Below are positions 50,838-60,467 of a stretch of DNA of 64,000 nucleotides, in pieces. The position numbers and the translations under genes are program-made. Every line of letters begins with the position of its first letter. Within the stretch, counting starts at the first letter, position 1. The notes beneath the pieces are model-generated. The model ran no database searches, was not told where the DNA came from, and saw only the letters and a list, made by a program, of their open reading frames with translations. Source of the stretch: an uncultured Clostridia bacterium (lineage in GTDB: Bacteria > Bacillota > Clostridia > Christensenellales > UBA1242); the NCBI GenBank assembly GCA_947366895.1, contig CANBBP010000001.1:62001-126000 (forward strand), given 5' to 3'.

Positions 50838-53474
50838 TTAATTTCTTGGATTTTTAATGTTTGCTTGTGCTGCTGCAAGTCTTGCAATAGGAACTCTATA
50901 AGGAGAACAAGAAACATAACTTAAACCTATTCTATGGCAGAAATCAATACTTGAAGGGTCACCACCATGTTCGCCACAAATACCTAATTTAATATCAGAG
51001 CGGGTTTCTTTTCCTAGTTTAACAGCAGTTTCCATAAGTTTACCAACACCATTTTGGTCTAGTCTTGCAAATGGGTCTGATTCATAAATTTTGCTTTCAT
51101 AGTAAGATGTTAAGAATTTTCCAGCATCATCACGGCTGAAACCAAATGTCATTTGAGTTAAATCGTTTGTACCAAATGAGAAAAATTCTGCTTCTTTTGC
51201 AATTTCATCTGCTAATATTGTAGCACGAGGAATTTCAATCATAGTACCAACTTTATAGTGCATTTCAACACCTGATTTTTTAATAAGTTCATCTGCAGTA
51301 TCACAAACAAGTTTTTTAACAAATGCAAGTTCTTTAACTTCACCTACAAGAGGAATCATAATTTCAGGAACAGTATTCCATTCAGGGTGTTTTTTAGTTA
51401 CTTTAATTGCAGCTTTAATAACTGCTCTAGTTTGCATTTTTGCAATTTCAGGAAATGTAACTGCAAGTCTGCAACCACGATGGCCCATCATAGGATTAAA
51501 TTCATGTAAAGAAGCAATAATTTGTTTTACTTCTTCTACAGTTTTGCCTTGTGCATCTGCAAGAGTTTTAATATCTTCTTCCTCTGTTGGAACAAATTCA
51601 TGTAGAGGTGGATCTAAGAATCTTATATTAACTGGATCGCCTTGAAGTGCTTCATATAATTTTTCAAAGTCACCTTGTTGCATTGGTTCAAGTTTTGCAA
51701 GAGCTTTTTCTCTTTGTTCTACATTATCAGCACAAATCATTTCTCTAATTGCAGCAATTCTATCTGGTTCAAAGAACATATGCTCAGTTCTGCATAAACC
51801 TATACCTTCTGCTCCAAAAGTTTTTGCTTGTTTTGCATCTGCTGGAGTATCAGCATTGGTTCTAACTGCCATTGCTTTGTATTTATTGCTTAATTCCATA
51901 ATTCTACCAAAGTCTCCATCATTGGTATTAGCAGGAATAGTTTTTATTTCTTCACCATAAATTTTACCTGTAGAACCATCAAGAGAAATTACATCTCCTT
52001 CTTTATATACTCTACCATTTAAAGTGAAACATTTATTTGCTTCATCCATTTTAATATCGCCACAACCAGAAACACAGCATGTACCCATACCACGAGCAAC
52101 AACAGCAGCATGAGAGGTCATACCACCACGAACTGTTAAAATACCTTGTGAATAGTGCATACCTTCGATATCTTCAGGAGAGGTTTCAAGACGAACTAAT
52201 ATAACTTTTTCTTTTTTCTTGCCTCTTTCTACAGCATCTTCAGCTGTGAAAACTATTGCACCACATGCAGCACCTGGAGAAGCTGCTAAAGCTTGAGCAA
52301 CTGGAGTTGCTTGCTTTAATGCTTTAGGGTCAAATTGAGGGTGAAGAAGTGAATCTAAACTCTTAGGATCTATTTGCATTAATGCTTCTTGTTCGGTAAT
52401 CATACCTTCATCAACTAAATCACAAGCAATTTTGATAGCAGCTCTTGCTGTTCTTTTACCATTTCTAGTTTGAAGCATATATAATTTTTTATCTTCAATA
52501 GTAAATTCCATATCTTGCATATCTCTATAATGATTTTCAAGTGTTTTGCAAATATCTTGGAATTGTGCATATACTTCAGGCATTACTTCTGCCATTTTTG
52601 CTATAGGCATAGGAGTTCTAACACCAGCAACAACGTCTTCGCCTTGTGCATTCATTAAGAACTCACCCATTAATTTCTTTTCACCAGTAGCAGGGTCACG
52701 AGTAAAAGCAACACCTGTACCAGAGGTTTCGCCCATATTACCAAATGCCATCATTTGAACATTAACAGCAGTTCCCCAACTGTAAGGAATATCATTTTGC
52801 ATTCTATAGTAATTTGCACGAGGATTATCCCATGAACGGAAAACAGCTTTAATAGCACCCATAAGTTGTTCTTTTGGATCTGTTGGGAAATCAGCACCTA
52901 TTTTGTTCCTATATTCTTTCTTAAATTGATTTGCTAATTCTTTTAAATCATCAGCAGTAAGTTCTACGTCTTGAGTAACACCTTTTTTCTCTTTCATTTC
53001 ATCAATGAGTTCTTCAAAGTATTTTTTGCCAACTTCCATAACAACATCACTATACATTTGAATAAATCTTCTATAGCAATCCCATGCCCAACGAGGATTA
53101 CCGCTTTTATTTGCGATAACTTCAACAACTTCTTCATTTAAACCTAAGTTTAAGATTGTATCCATCATACCTGGCATACTTGCTCTAGCACCACTTCTTA
53201 CAGAAACAAGTAATGGGTTTTCTTTATCACCAAATTTCTTTCCAGTGATACTTTCCATCTTGCCTATGTATTCCATAATTTGTGCTTGAATTTCATCATT
53301 AATTTGTTTGCCATCCTCATAATATTGAGTACAAGCTTCAGTAGAAATTGTAAACCCTTGTGGAACAGGAAGACCTAAATTTGTCATTTCTGCAAGGTTA
53401 GCACCTTTTCCTCCTAGGATTTCTCTCATTTTGGCATTGCCTTCGCTAAATAAATATAAATACTTTTTTGCCAT
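50838..53474 (-). CDS. ppdK: Pyruvate, phosphate dikinase
   Basis: Interconverts pyruvate + ATP + Pi and PEP + AMP + PPi; important in anaerobes for glycolysis with PPi. 878 aa, full length. The nucleotide-binding domain is N-terminal. The swivelling His domain has GGMTSHAAVVARGMG with the phosphorylated His. The TIM barrel has GAEGIGLCRTEHMF and FSFGTNDLTQMTFG near the end. It has GGAGAG before the ATG. Confidence 0.97.
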   Translation of the reverse strand: MAKKYLYLFSEGNAKMREILGGKGANLAEMTNLGLPVPQGFTISTEACTQYYEDGKQINDEIQAQIMEYIGKMESITGKKFGDKENPLLVSVRSGARASMPGMMDTILNLGLNEEVVEVIANKSGNPRWAWDCYRRFIQMYSDVVMEVGKKYFEELIDEMKEKKGVTQDVELTADDLKELANQFKKEYRNKIGADFPTDPKEQLMGAIKAVFRSWDNPRANYYRMQNDIPYSWGTAVNVQMMAFGNMGETSGTGVAFTRDPATGEKKLMGEFLMNAQGEDVVAGVRTPMPIAKMAEVMPEVYAQFQDICKTLENHYRDMQDMEFTIEDKKLYMLQTRNGKRTARAAIKIACDLVDEGMITEQEALMQIDPKSLDSLLHPQFDPKALKQATPVAQALAASPGAACGAIVFTAEDAVERGKKKEKVILVRLETSPEDIEGMHYSQGILTVRGGMTSHAAVVARGMGTCCVSGCGDIKMDEANKCFTLNGRVYKEGDVISLDGSTGKIYGEEIKTIPANTNDGDFGRIMELSNKYKAMAVRTNADTPADAKQAKTFGAEGIGLCRTEHMFFEPDRIAAIREMICADNVEQREKALAKLEPMQQGDFEKLYEALQGDPVNIRFLDPPLHEFVPTEEEDIKTLADAQGKTVEEVKQIIASLHEFNPMMGHRGCRLAVTFPEIAKMQTRAVIKAAIKVTKKHPEWNTVPEIMIPLVGEVKELAFVKKLVCDTADELIKKSGVEMHYKVGTMIEIPRATILADEIAKEAEFFSFGTNDLTQMTFGFSRDDAGKFLTSYYESKIYESDPFARLDQNGVGKLMETAVKLGKETRSDIKLGICGEHGGDPSSIDFCHRIGLSYVSCSPYRVPIARLAAAQANIKNPRN

Positions 53475-53687
53475 ATAAAAAATTAACTCTCCTTTAACTA
53501 ATTTAGTTTACCTAAAAATTGTATAACACTTAAAAAAATAATGCAAATACTTTTTATAATTTTGAAAATATTTTTGCTGTAGTTTTTAAAATTAATAACT
53601 ATAATTTTTAAAAGTAATAAGAAAGGTAATAGATAATAAATTAATTTAATAATTAAAAATTATAGTTTAAAATTTTAATCTAAAATA

Positions 53688-56066
53688 TTAATTTTTGCAT
53701 GCCATAAAAACAAGTGCTATTTCATTACTCATAACTCTTTCATCTAAATCTTTAAGTGCTTTTGCTTCAGTTTTATTTAAGTTATAAATTTTTCCATTTT
53801 TAATAAGTTTATTTAAATCGTAAAATCTAATTCTAGAAACAGTAGTGCTTCTACTTCCCTCTTGACCTAAAACTACACTATCAAATTCAACCGATATTAA
53901 TAAATTTAAATTTTTAATTTCTCTTACAAGTGTTGAATATTCATTTTTTAAATTTAGGTCATTTATTCTATATTTTAATTTTTGCAATCTTGTGATAAAT
54001 AATTGTGCATTACAAAAAATTCCGCTAAGAGCCTCAACCGATGTAGCATTTGGTGATAAATCGTTTATTTTAAAGGCTGGAAAATCTAACTGATTAAATA
54101 ATAGTGGAAAATCTAATTTCTCCTTAATTAAGTGTGCATTACTCTCACAATCAACAGGTTGCAATAATGCTATCCTATAATCATCAAAATTTTCATATAT
54201 AACATTACCTAAAACATGAACAAGAGTATTATCTTTTAATATACAAGCTTCTGCAAACCTATTTTTTTTGTACCTTGCCCAAACTAACCCCTGAGCTAAA
54301 TAATTTAGTAAATTATTTGATAATATACATTCTTCAAAAGTTTTATTATCATAAGTTCTAAATTCAAGGAAGGCGGAATAAAGTCTTTTCTTTTGTTTTT
54401 TAATTTCTTTTTCAAGAAGTTTTAAATAACTTTTTAAATTGCAATCAAGATATAAAGTATCCTTTTTAATTCTTGCTGGTTTACCAGATTTTTCATTGGT
54501 TAAAGTTAATGAGCAATCTCTATTAATTTTAATTTTAACATTTCTATTGTCTAGTTCAATAACCTTTTCACCATTTCTATTAAACCCAAAATCTTCTGTT
54601 ATCTTATCTTTAACTTCTTCTAAATTCTTTTTATTAACTTGAGAAAACTTACTTAATTTATCTTCTAAAAATTTAACTTGCTTTTTATCTAAATTAGCAA
54701 GTAGTAATAACCTAATTATTTCAATAAGTTCTTCTCTGCCACATTCTGCAAGCAAATCTAAAAAGTATCTACCAGCATATACGGTTTTTTCATCTAAGAA
54801 CCATGAACGCAAATCTTTAACCATTTTCATTAAAAGGTTAGTATCCCCAAACATTGCTATTTGTCTTAAAGCCCATTTACTACCTAATAGTCTATTTCTA
54901 TAAACTGCCACTTCATAGATTACACGACAAAGAGATGTTAGAATATTTTTATCAACAAATTTTAAATATTCTTTTAAATATATAAACTGACTATCGGTTT
55001 CTCTACTCTTAAAAGTATCCATAACAAAGGTCAATATTTTACCTTCGATATCGCTATTTTTTAAACATTCATTTTCATAATATTTTTTTAGTCTTGCTCC
55101 ATATAATCTCTCTTGGATTTGTGATACATTACAATCAACGTAGGCAACAAATTCTCCATATGAACCAAATTTTTTAAGAGCATTAAATCCGCATTCTTTT
55201 TCTAGAAATGCTTTTAACTTTGTACTATCAGTATTTTCATACATATATTTAAGTCTATCTCTTACATTTCTATCCTCTTGCATAAGAAGTAATAATTGAG
55301 TTGCTCTAAATCGAATATCTTCACTATCGCTTTTTAAAAGGGTTTCTATAATATTAAACCCTTCTCTTTTATGTTTTGTTAATGCAGGCTTAATTATTGC
55401 GGTGCTATTTATTTCACCATCTACATAACCTTGAAGTAAAGTTGATAAGGTTTTAATTGTATTAATTCTCGCTATTTCATTTAAACCATTTTTACTATCA
55501 CTTGATAATAATTTTGAAATAAATTCATTATCTTCACCTTCTTTGAAAAAAATATCTAAATATTCTTTAAGAGGTTCTTTATAATCATACATTCTAGATT
55601 TTGCTTCACTATTAAAAATAGCAACAAAGAAAGGGATAAATAAATCTTTATCTATATTACAATAGATAGTAATTTCTACAAATCTATCAAAATATCTTTC
55701 ATTAATAGAATAATCCTTTCTACTACTTTTGTATTTTGCATCCCCTATTTGTTGTAAAAAGATGCTGTTTAAAAAAACACATATAGCCTCATACCCTTCG
55801 GCCTTTAATAAAAATTCTATATATTTTTTTAGTAAATCTTTATAATCATTAATTTGTAATATTACTTGTCCATATTCACTAACAATATCAATACTAGGAC
55901 TAGATGATTTAAAATAGTTGACTGCAACAGGTAAAATATTCCCTGCCTCGCCCAAGTTTAGTAAAAAATAGTTTACCATTTTATCGGCTAAATCTTGTGG
56001 TAAAAAACTATCAAAAAACTCAAATGTATATCTTTTTAAATCATCAATATTTCTTACATATTTCAT
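53688..56066 (-). CDS. Large DUF4132-like protein
   Basis: 792 aa, no signal peptide or membrane helices. Residues ~1-420 are alpha-helical repeats (HEAT-like, e.g. SEDIRFRATQLLLLMQ). The C-terminal ~250 residues resemble DUF4132: NYLAQGLVWARY, then FDDYRIALLQPVDCE, then FPLLFNQLDFPAFKI, with SVEFDSVVLGQ later. Function unknown. It lies between ppdK and the spoIVFB gene on the same strand, with gaps of 213 and 138 bases that hold no obvious signal. Confidence 0.65.
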   Translation of the reverse strand: MKYVRNIDDLKRYTFEFFDSFLPQDLADKMVNYFLLNLGEAGNILPVAVNYFKSSSPSIDIVSEYGQVILQINDYKDLLKKYIEFLLKAEGYEAICVFLNSIFLQQIGDAKYKSSRKDYSINERYFDRFVEITIYCNIDKDLFIPFFVAIFNSEAKSRMYDYKEPLKEYLDIFFKEGEDNEFISKLLSSDSKNGLNEIARINTIKTLSTLLQGYVDGEINSTAIIKPALTKHKREGFNIIETLLKSDSEDIRFRATQLLLLMQEDRNVRDRLKYMYENTDSTKLKAFLEKECGFNALKKFGSYGEFVAYVDCNVSQIQERLYGARLKKYYENECLKNSDIEGKILTFVMDTFKSRETDSQFIYLKEYLKFVDKNILTSLCRVIYEVAVYRNRLLGSKWALRQIAMFGDTNLLMKMVKDLRSWFLDEKTVYAGRYFLDLLAECGREELIEIIRLLLLANLDKKQVKFLEDKLSKFSQVNKKNLEEVKDKITEDFGFNRNGEKVIELDNRNVKIKINRDCSLTLTNEKSGKPARIKKDTLYLDCNLKSYLKLLEKEIKKQKKRLYSAFLEFRTYDNKTFEECILSNNLLNYLAQGLVWARYKKNRFAEACILKDNTLVHVLGNVIYENFDDYRIALLQPVDCESNAHLIKEKLDFPLLFNQLDFPAFKINDLSPNATSVEALSGIFCNAQLFITRLQKLKYRINDLNLKNEYSTLVREIKNLNLLISVEFDSVVLGQEGSRSTTVSRIRFYDLNKLIKNGKIYNLNKTEAKALKDLDERVMSNEIALVFMACKN

Positions 56067-56204
56067 TTGTAAACCCCACTTAACGCATTAAAAGCCAAAA
56101 AATATAAATTTTATATTAATATAATAATATTTTTTATAAATTTTGTTAAACATTTTTTTACATTTGTTTTTAATATTTTGGCATTTTAGGGCTAAAAAGT
56201 GACT

Positions 56205-57059
56205 TTAATGCATATTATTGTTCTTTAATACTAAATTAAAAGGCGTACTTGCTCCATATTTTTCCAGTAAATCTAAAAATTCACTTTCATTAAAGGTAGC
56301 TATTACCTTTTTATCATTATCTATCACACTAACCGATATGTATGAAAAGTTATCTATATATTTACATAACTTGTACATTTTAACATCACTTGAAACAACA
56401 AGGGGTTTTGTTTTAATTACCTTGCCTAATTTTTTTAGTACACCATAATTTATTAAAGTATATTTTTGCATTTTATTATTATCTAATACACCACTTAGTA
56501 GACAAAGAACAACTAATAAATAAGTTATATTTATTGTATAAAAACATGATAAAATAAATATGCCAATAAGACAAATAATAATTATTATATTTACTATTTT
56601 ACAAAATTTAATTGCCGTCCGACTGGTTGTTCGTTGTTTTAATAATGAAAGCAATACTCTTCCTCCATCTAAAGGAAAAGCTGGTATTAAATTAAAAATG
56701 CCAGTTATAAAATTTGCATAACAAAAAAAGCAAGTGTAATTATAAGTCGATGGAAAAATCCACCATAATGCCATAGTAAAAAGCATTAATATAAAATTCA
56801 TAATTGGACCAGCTAATGCAATTTTAATTTCATCTTTAGGAACAAGGTCATATGAATTCATATTAAGGCAAATTCCAAAAGGAATTAATTTTATATTTTT
56901 AATGTTATATCCTAATCTCCTAGCTACAAATGCATGAGCAAATTCATGCAAAAACATAACTAGACAATAATTGAAAAATAGAATTGACTTACCAAAATAA
57001 ATTAAAACGCAAGCAAAAATAATAAATGTAGGATGAATATTAATTTTTAGTTTTTCCAT
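56205..57059 (-). CDS. SpoIVFB-like M50 intramembrane metalloprotease
   Basis: 284-aa site-2 protease without PDZ domain. Zinc motif FLHEFAHAFVARRLGYN at residues ~37-53, and PAFPLDGGRVLLSLL holds the Asp ligand. The last ~70 residues form a CBS-like domain, as in SpoIVFB. The gene immediately upstream is a SpoIVFA-like protein and then min genes, the classical context. In Bacillus it activates pro-SigK. Confidence 0.85.
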   Translation of the reverse strand: MEKLKINIHPTFIIFACVLIYFGKSILFFNYCLVMFLHEFAHAFVARRLGYNIKNIKLIPFGICLNMNSYDLVPKDEIKIALAGPIMNFILMLFTMALWWIFPSTYNYTCFFCYANFITGIFNLIPAFPLDGGRVLLSLLKQRTTSRTAIKFCKIVNIIIIICLIGIFILSCFYTINITYLLVVLCLLSGVLDNNKMQKYTLINYGVLKKLGKVIKTKPLVVSSDVKMYKLCKYIDNFSYISVSVIDNDKKVIATFNESEFLDLLEKYGASTPFNLVLKNNNMH

Positions 57060-57093
57060 TAATATAATAATTCCAAATAATTTGATTCAATTT

Positions 57094-57675
57094 TTAATTG
57101 TTCCATTTGATATCACTAGGTTTAATAAGATTGCCATTTTGTTGAATTAATACTTTAACTTGACTTTTAGCATTAATCATAGCAATAGGATTTTTAGCAT
57201 TTACTTTTTCACCAGTACTAACACCTACAGATTGGACTCCTATATATCTTGAAATATATCCTTTTGAATGTTCTATTTCGATATATTTTTCATTATCCTT
57301 TGTATAGCCAACAGCACTTACTCTACCTTTAGCAACTGCATTTAAAACACCATCATAATTATAAACTAAATATTCTTCACTTGAACTTGAGGAATTTAAA
57401 GAACTGCTTGGTTTATAAAACACAACATTTTCTTCTTGTTTTACTGAACTAATGCCTAAAAAATATGAAACAAATGATACCTCACTACCATCATCAAATA
57501 AATCCGTTGTTGGAGTAAAACTAGTTGCTATTGCTTTTAAATTATCCATAATAACATTACCTACTCTTAAGGTAGAATTATCACAAATAAATAAAAATAA
57601 AAAAATAAATAGAATTATAACTAAAGTAGCATTCTTTTTAAAAATGTTGAATGCTTTTTTAAAAAAATCTTTCAT
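57094..57675 (-). CDS. SpoIVFA-like membrane-anchored LytM-fold protein
   Basis: 193 aa: an N-terminal cytoplasmic tail, one membrane helix (ATLVIILFIFLFLFICD), then a Ser-rich linker, and a C-terminal LytM/M23-fold domain (about residues 110-190). The zinc ligands of an active M23 peptidase are not all evident; EIEHSKGYISRYIGV is the H-containing strand. In Bacillus, SpoIVFA anchors and inhibits SpoIVFB, and this gene is directly upstream of the SpoIVFB homologue. I infer that role. Confidence 0.75.
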   Translation of the reverse strand: MKDFFKKAFNIFKKNATLVIILFIFLFLFICDNSTLRVGNVIMDNLKAIATSFTPTTDLFDDGSEVSFVSYFLGISSVKQEENVVFYKPSSSLNSSSSSEEYLVYNYDGVLNAVAKGRVSAVGYTKDNEKYIEIEHSKGYISRYIGVQSVGVSTGEKVNAKNPIAMINAKSQVKVLIQQNGNLIKPSDIKWNN

Positions 57676-57801
57676 ATTGTAAATTTATGTTGATTGTTAG
57701 TAAATAATGAAAACTTTTTTAAAATTTTAAAAATATATTTTAAATAATATTTTTTGTATTCTTAATTTTTTAATAAAAGAAATAAAATAAAGTATCGCTT
57801 T

Positions 57802-58044
57802 TTATTTATTAAAAAAATTGATTTTTTTAATTCTATTACATTTAATACCAATATCAAGAGCATAGTAACCATTCTCATCAATAAAGTATTTTAAATTAAT
57901 ATCTTCTGGGTGGATATCAAAATAGCTATTTAAAGACATATAAATATCACTTTTAATCATATTAAGCATAGGAACTGACAATCTTTCTTTATCCTGTTTT
58001 AAAATATTTTTTAATCTATTTATACATTTTTGTTCAAATCTCAT
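57802..58044 (-). CDS. minE: Cell division topological specificity factor MinE
   Basis: 80 aa. The MinD-contact helix is in the N-terminal ~30 residues (CINRLKNILKQDKERL). The rest has the MinE anti-oscillation domain with MIKSDIYMSLNSYFDIHPEDINL. It follows minD by 147 bases. No minC lies beside it, so an oscillator without a visible inhibitor partner is encoded here. Confidence 0.85.
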   Translation of the reverse strand: MRFEQKCINRLKNILKQDKERLSVPMLNMIKSDIYMSLNSYFDIHPEDINLKYFIDENGYYALDIGIKCNRIKKINFFNK

Positions 58045-58191
58045 TGAATAGATTTCCCCCTTTTACTTAATATAAAAATATTAAAGAAATAATTTAATAT
58101 AAAAGTTATTTACATAATCATTATTAATTAAGTTAATATAAATAATAAAATTTAATAGATATAAAATAAATTTTATATTAAATAATATTTA

Positions 58192-58986
58192 CTAAACTTT
58201 TTTTCTTAAACTACGTTTAAAATAGCCTAAAAACCCTTTATATTTTGTTGTGCAATCATACAATTTCTTTTTATCTTCAAACATATTATTTGCTAAAATT
58301 GTAAAAGCTGAATATGCTTCACACCCTTTATTAACAGTTCTTCCTAAACTCAATAAAACAGATATGTTATCATCTTCTGGAATTATTCCACAAAGTTTAA
58401 CATTCAATATTTCTGCTATTTTATTAGCATCAATCATTTCTTTATCAAGAATCATGTCTCCTCTTACTCTATTAACTATTAATGAAATATCAGTAATATT
58501 ATAACTATTTAATATCATTAAAACTTTATCAGCATCTCTTAGACTTGATAAATGAGGTGTTACAACAACTAAAGCTTCATCGGCACCACACACTGCCCGT
58601 TTAAAAGGTTCATCTATTCCTGCGGGACAATCTATTAAAACAAAATCAAAATAATCATTTAATTGATTAATCACTTTTTTAACATTTTCCGCTGTAACTA
58701 AAGAACAATTATAAGAATGGGCTGATGGCATTATGTACAAATTAGGATAATTTAAGTCTTGAATAAGGGCTTGTTTGATTCTACATTTATTTTCAATAAC
58801 ATCTACTATATCAAAAACAATTTTGTTTTCTATTCCTGTTACCACATCTAAATTATTTAATCCTATGTCAACATCTACAAGAACAACCCTTTTATTTAAC
58901 TTTGCTAACATTACACCTAAGTTAGCACATATAGTGGTTTTACCAACACCACCTTTACCACTTGTTATTACAATTTTTCTAGCCAA
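58192..58986 (-). CDS. minD: Septum-site determining ATPase MinD
   Basis: 264 aa. Deviant Walker A SGKGGVGKTT at ~8-17, VDVDIGLNNLD, VLIDCPAGID, and a C-terminal amphipathic membrane-targeting helix (KGFLGYFKRSLRKKV). The start is TTG 58986, preceded by GGGGT. It is upstream of minE, spoIVFA-like and spoIVFB-like genes, on one strand. Confidence 0.95.
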   Translation of the reverse strand: MARKIVITSGKGGVGKTTICANLGVMLAKLNKRVVLVDVDIGLNNLDVVTGIENKIVFDIVDVIENKCRIKQALIQDLNYPNLYIMPSAHSYNCSLVTAENVKKVINQLNDYFDFVLIDCPAGIDEPFKRAVCGADEALVVVTPHLSSLRDADKVLMILNSYNITDISLIVNRVRGDMILDKEMIDANKIAEILNVKLCGIIPEDDNISVLLSLGRTVNKGCEAYSAFTILANNMFEDKKKLYDCTTKYKGFLGYFKRSLRKKV

Positions 58987-59081
58987 CTTACTTACCCCTT
59001 TATCTTTTTAGATTTTAAAATCTTTATATAAATGTAAAAAAATATTAATTTAGTCTACAAAAGATTTTAAAAAAATAATAG

Positions 59082-59114
59082 AAAAAAGTAAACGTCATTA
59101 TCGCTTACTTTTTT
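59082..59114 (-). terminator. Terminator after the MreB-like gene
   Basis: AAAAAAGTAA (59082-59091) pairs with TTACTTTTTT (59105-59114), with an inner CG pair in the loop. T run on the minus strand. Confidence 0.7.
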
Positions 59115-59233
59115 GTTATCTACAAAATTAGTAAAAAAAACTAAATTTTATTAAATCTCACATTTAAACTTACAAAAAGATATTTATTAGCCTTTATTTA
59201 AACTATATTTATATATAAAAATATAAATTATTT

Positions 59234-60244
59234 TTAATTTTCTTCAACCACATTTTGCAATAGACTATAATTACTAAAAAGTTTTTCACTACCTATAACC
59301 CCTAGTACTTCGGGTTTATCTACAACAAAAACTGAAAGTTGTAAAATTTTTTTAAAAAACTTTTCAAGACCAGTAATTAAACTTCCTCCACCATAAAGTA
59401 CAATACCATCATTTCTTATATCTTGTGCAGCCTCTGGACTACATTGATTTAAAAAGGCTTGTATAGTTTGCAAAATTTTAAAATAGTTTTCATATATGGG
59501 TTTTATAAGTTCTTGTGCTGTAATTATAGCTGAAATAGGACTATTTGTATCTCCATTTTGAACCATAATTTCTAAATTGCTTTTATCAGTTTCATATAAA
59601 GAACCTATTTCCTGCTTAACCTTACAAGCAATATTAGTGCTTATAATATAATTTTTTGTTTTTTGCAAATGTTCGGCTATACATTTATCTATAAGGTTGC
59701 CCCCGACATTTAATGAACAAGCACTTATAATTTTATTGTTTATAATAGAAGAAATTTCAGTTTTACCCGCACCTATATTAACAAGTAAATTTGCCTTACC
59801 CATACTAAAGTAAGGTAAGTCTGCAAGACTAGCACAAACACAATTATATACAAAATCAATACTTGCAAAGCCTATAGAATAAAATACTGTTTTATAATCT
59901 TCATATTGTTCTGATGTTAAACTTGTAGGAATACTCACAATAATTTTAATAGTGGGTTTAATAAATTTATATTTAACAACTTTATTAATAAAATACATTA
60001 CCATTTTTTTTGTTAAATCAATATTTTTAATTACACCCTCTATAACAGGTTTAACAAAAGTTTGACTAGCCGAATTTTTACCATTAATTTTTTCGGCTTC
60101 TATACCTATTTTATCAACTTTCATTGCTTTAATAGAATTATCTATTAAAATTAAACTAGGTTCTCTTAAAACTATTCCACTACCTCGTTTATAGATTGTT
60201 GTAAAATTGCTACCGATATCAATGCAAAGTTCGTATACCGACAT
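59234..60244 (-). CDS. MreB-like actin-fold protein (degenerate active site)
   Basis: 336 aa, normal MreB length. The actin fold is clear: CIDIGSNFTTIYKRG with GIVLREPSLILID at the start, and GIVLYGGGSLITGLEKFF near the end. But the phosphate-2 motif DIGGGT reads NIGAGKT at 156-162 (Asp to Asn156, Thr to Lys161). The IEEP catalytic Glu segment reads VYNC at 132-135. It may therefore bind but not hydrolyse ATP. No mreC or mreD is next to it; it is just upstream of minD. Probably an MreB paralogue with a structural role. Confidence 0.8.
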   Translation of the reverse strand: MSVYELCIDIGSNFTTIYKRGSGIVLREPSLILIDNSIKAMKVDKIGIEAEKINGKNSASQTFVKPVIEGVIKNIDLTKKMVMYFINKVVKYKFIKPTIKIIVSIPTSLTSEQYEDYKTVFYSIGFASIDFVYNCVCASLADLPYFSMGKANLLVNIGAGKTEISSIINNKIISACSLNVGGNLIDKCIAEHLQKTKNYIISTNIACKVKQEIGSLYETDKSNLEIMVQNGDTNSPISAIITAQELIKPIYENYFKILQTIQAFLNQCSPEAAQDIRNDGIVLYGGGSLITGLEKFFKKILQLSVFVVDKPEVLGVIGSEKLFSNYSLLQNVVEEN

Positions 60245-60414
60245 AACTCTTTCCTTTTATCTTAAATTAATTATTTGATATAAATTACTTTTATAAAATT
60301 TTAATATTTAATTTGCTATGTAAAAAAAATGTAACTATAAAAAAATTATAACAAAAATTTAAATGTAAAAAAAGTAATTTTCATTACTTTATATGTTAAT
60401 ATAAAAAAATTACA

Positions 60415-60454
60415 TAAAAAAACAATTTACTATAGTTACTTTTAGTAAATTGTT
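60415..60454 (-). terminator. Terminator after the Ppx/GppA-like gene
   Basis: AACAATTTACTA (60421-60432) pairs with TAGTAAATTGTT (60443-60454), and a T run follows in the minus direction at 60416-60420. Confidence 0.82.
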
Positions 60455-60467
60455 TTAAAATTTAAAT

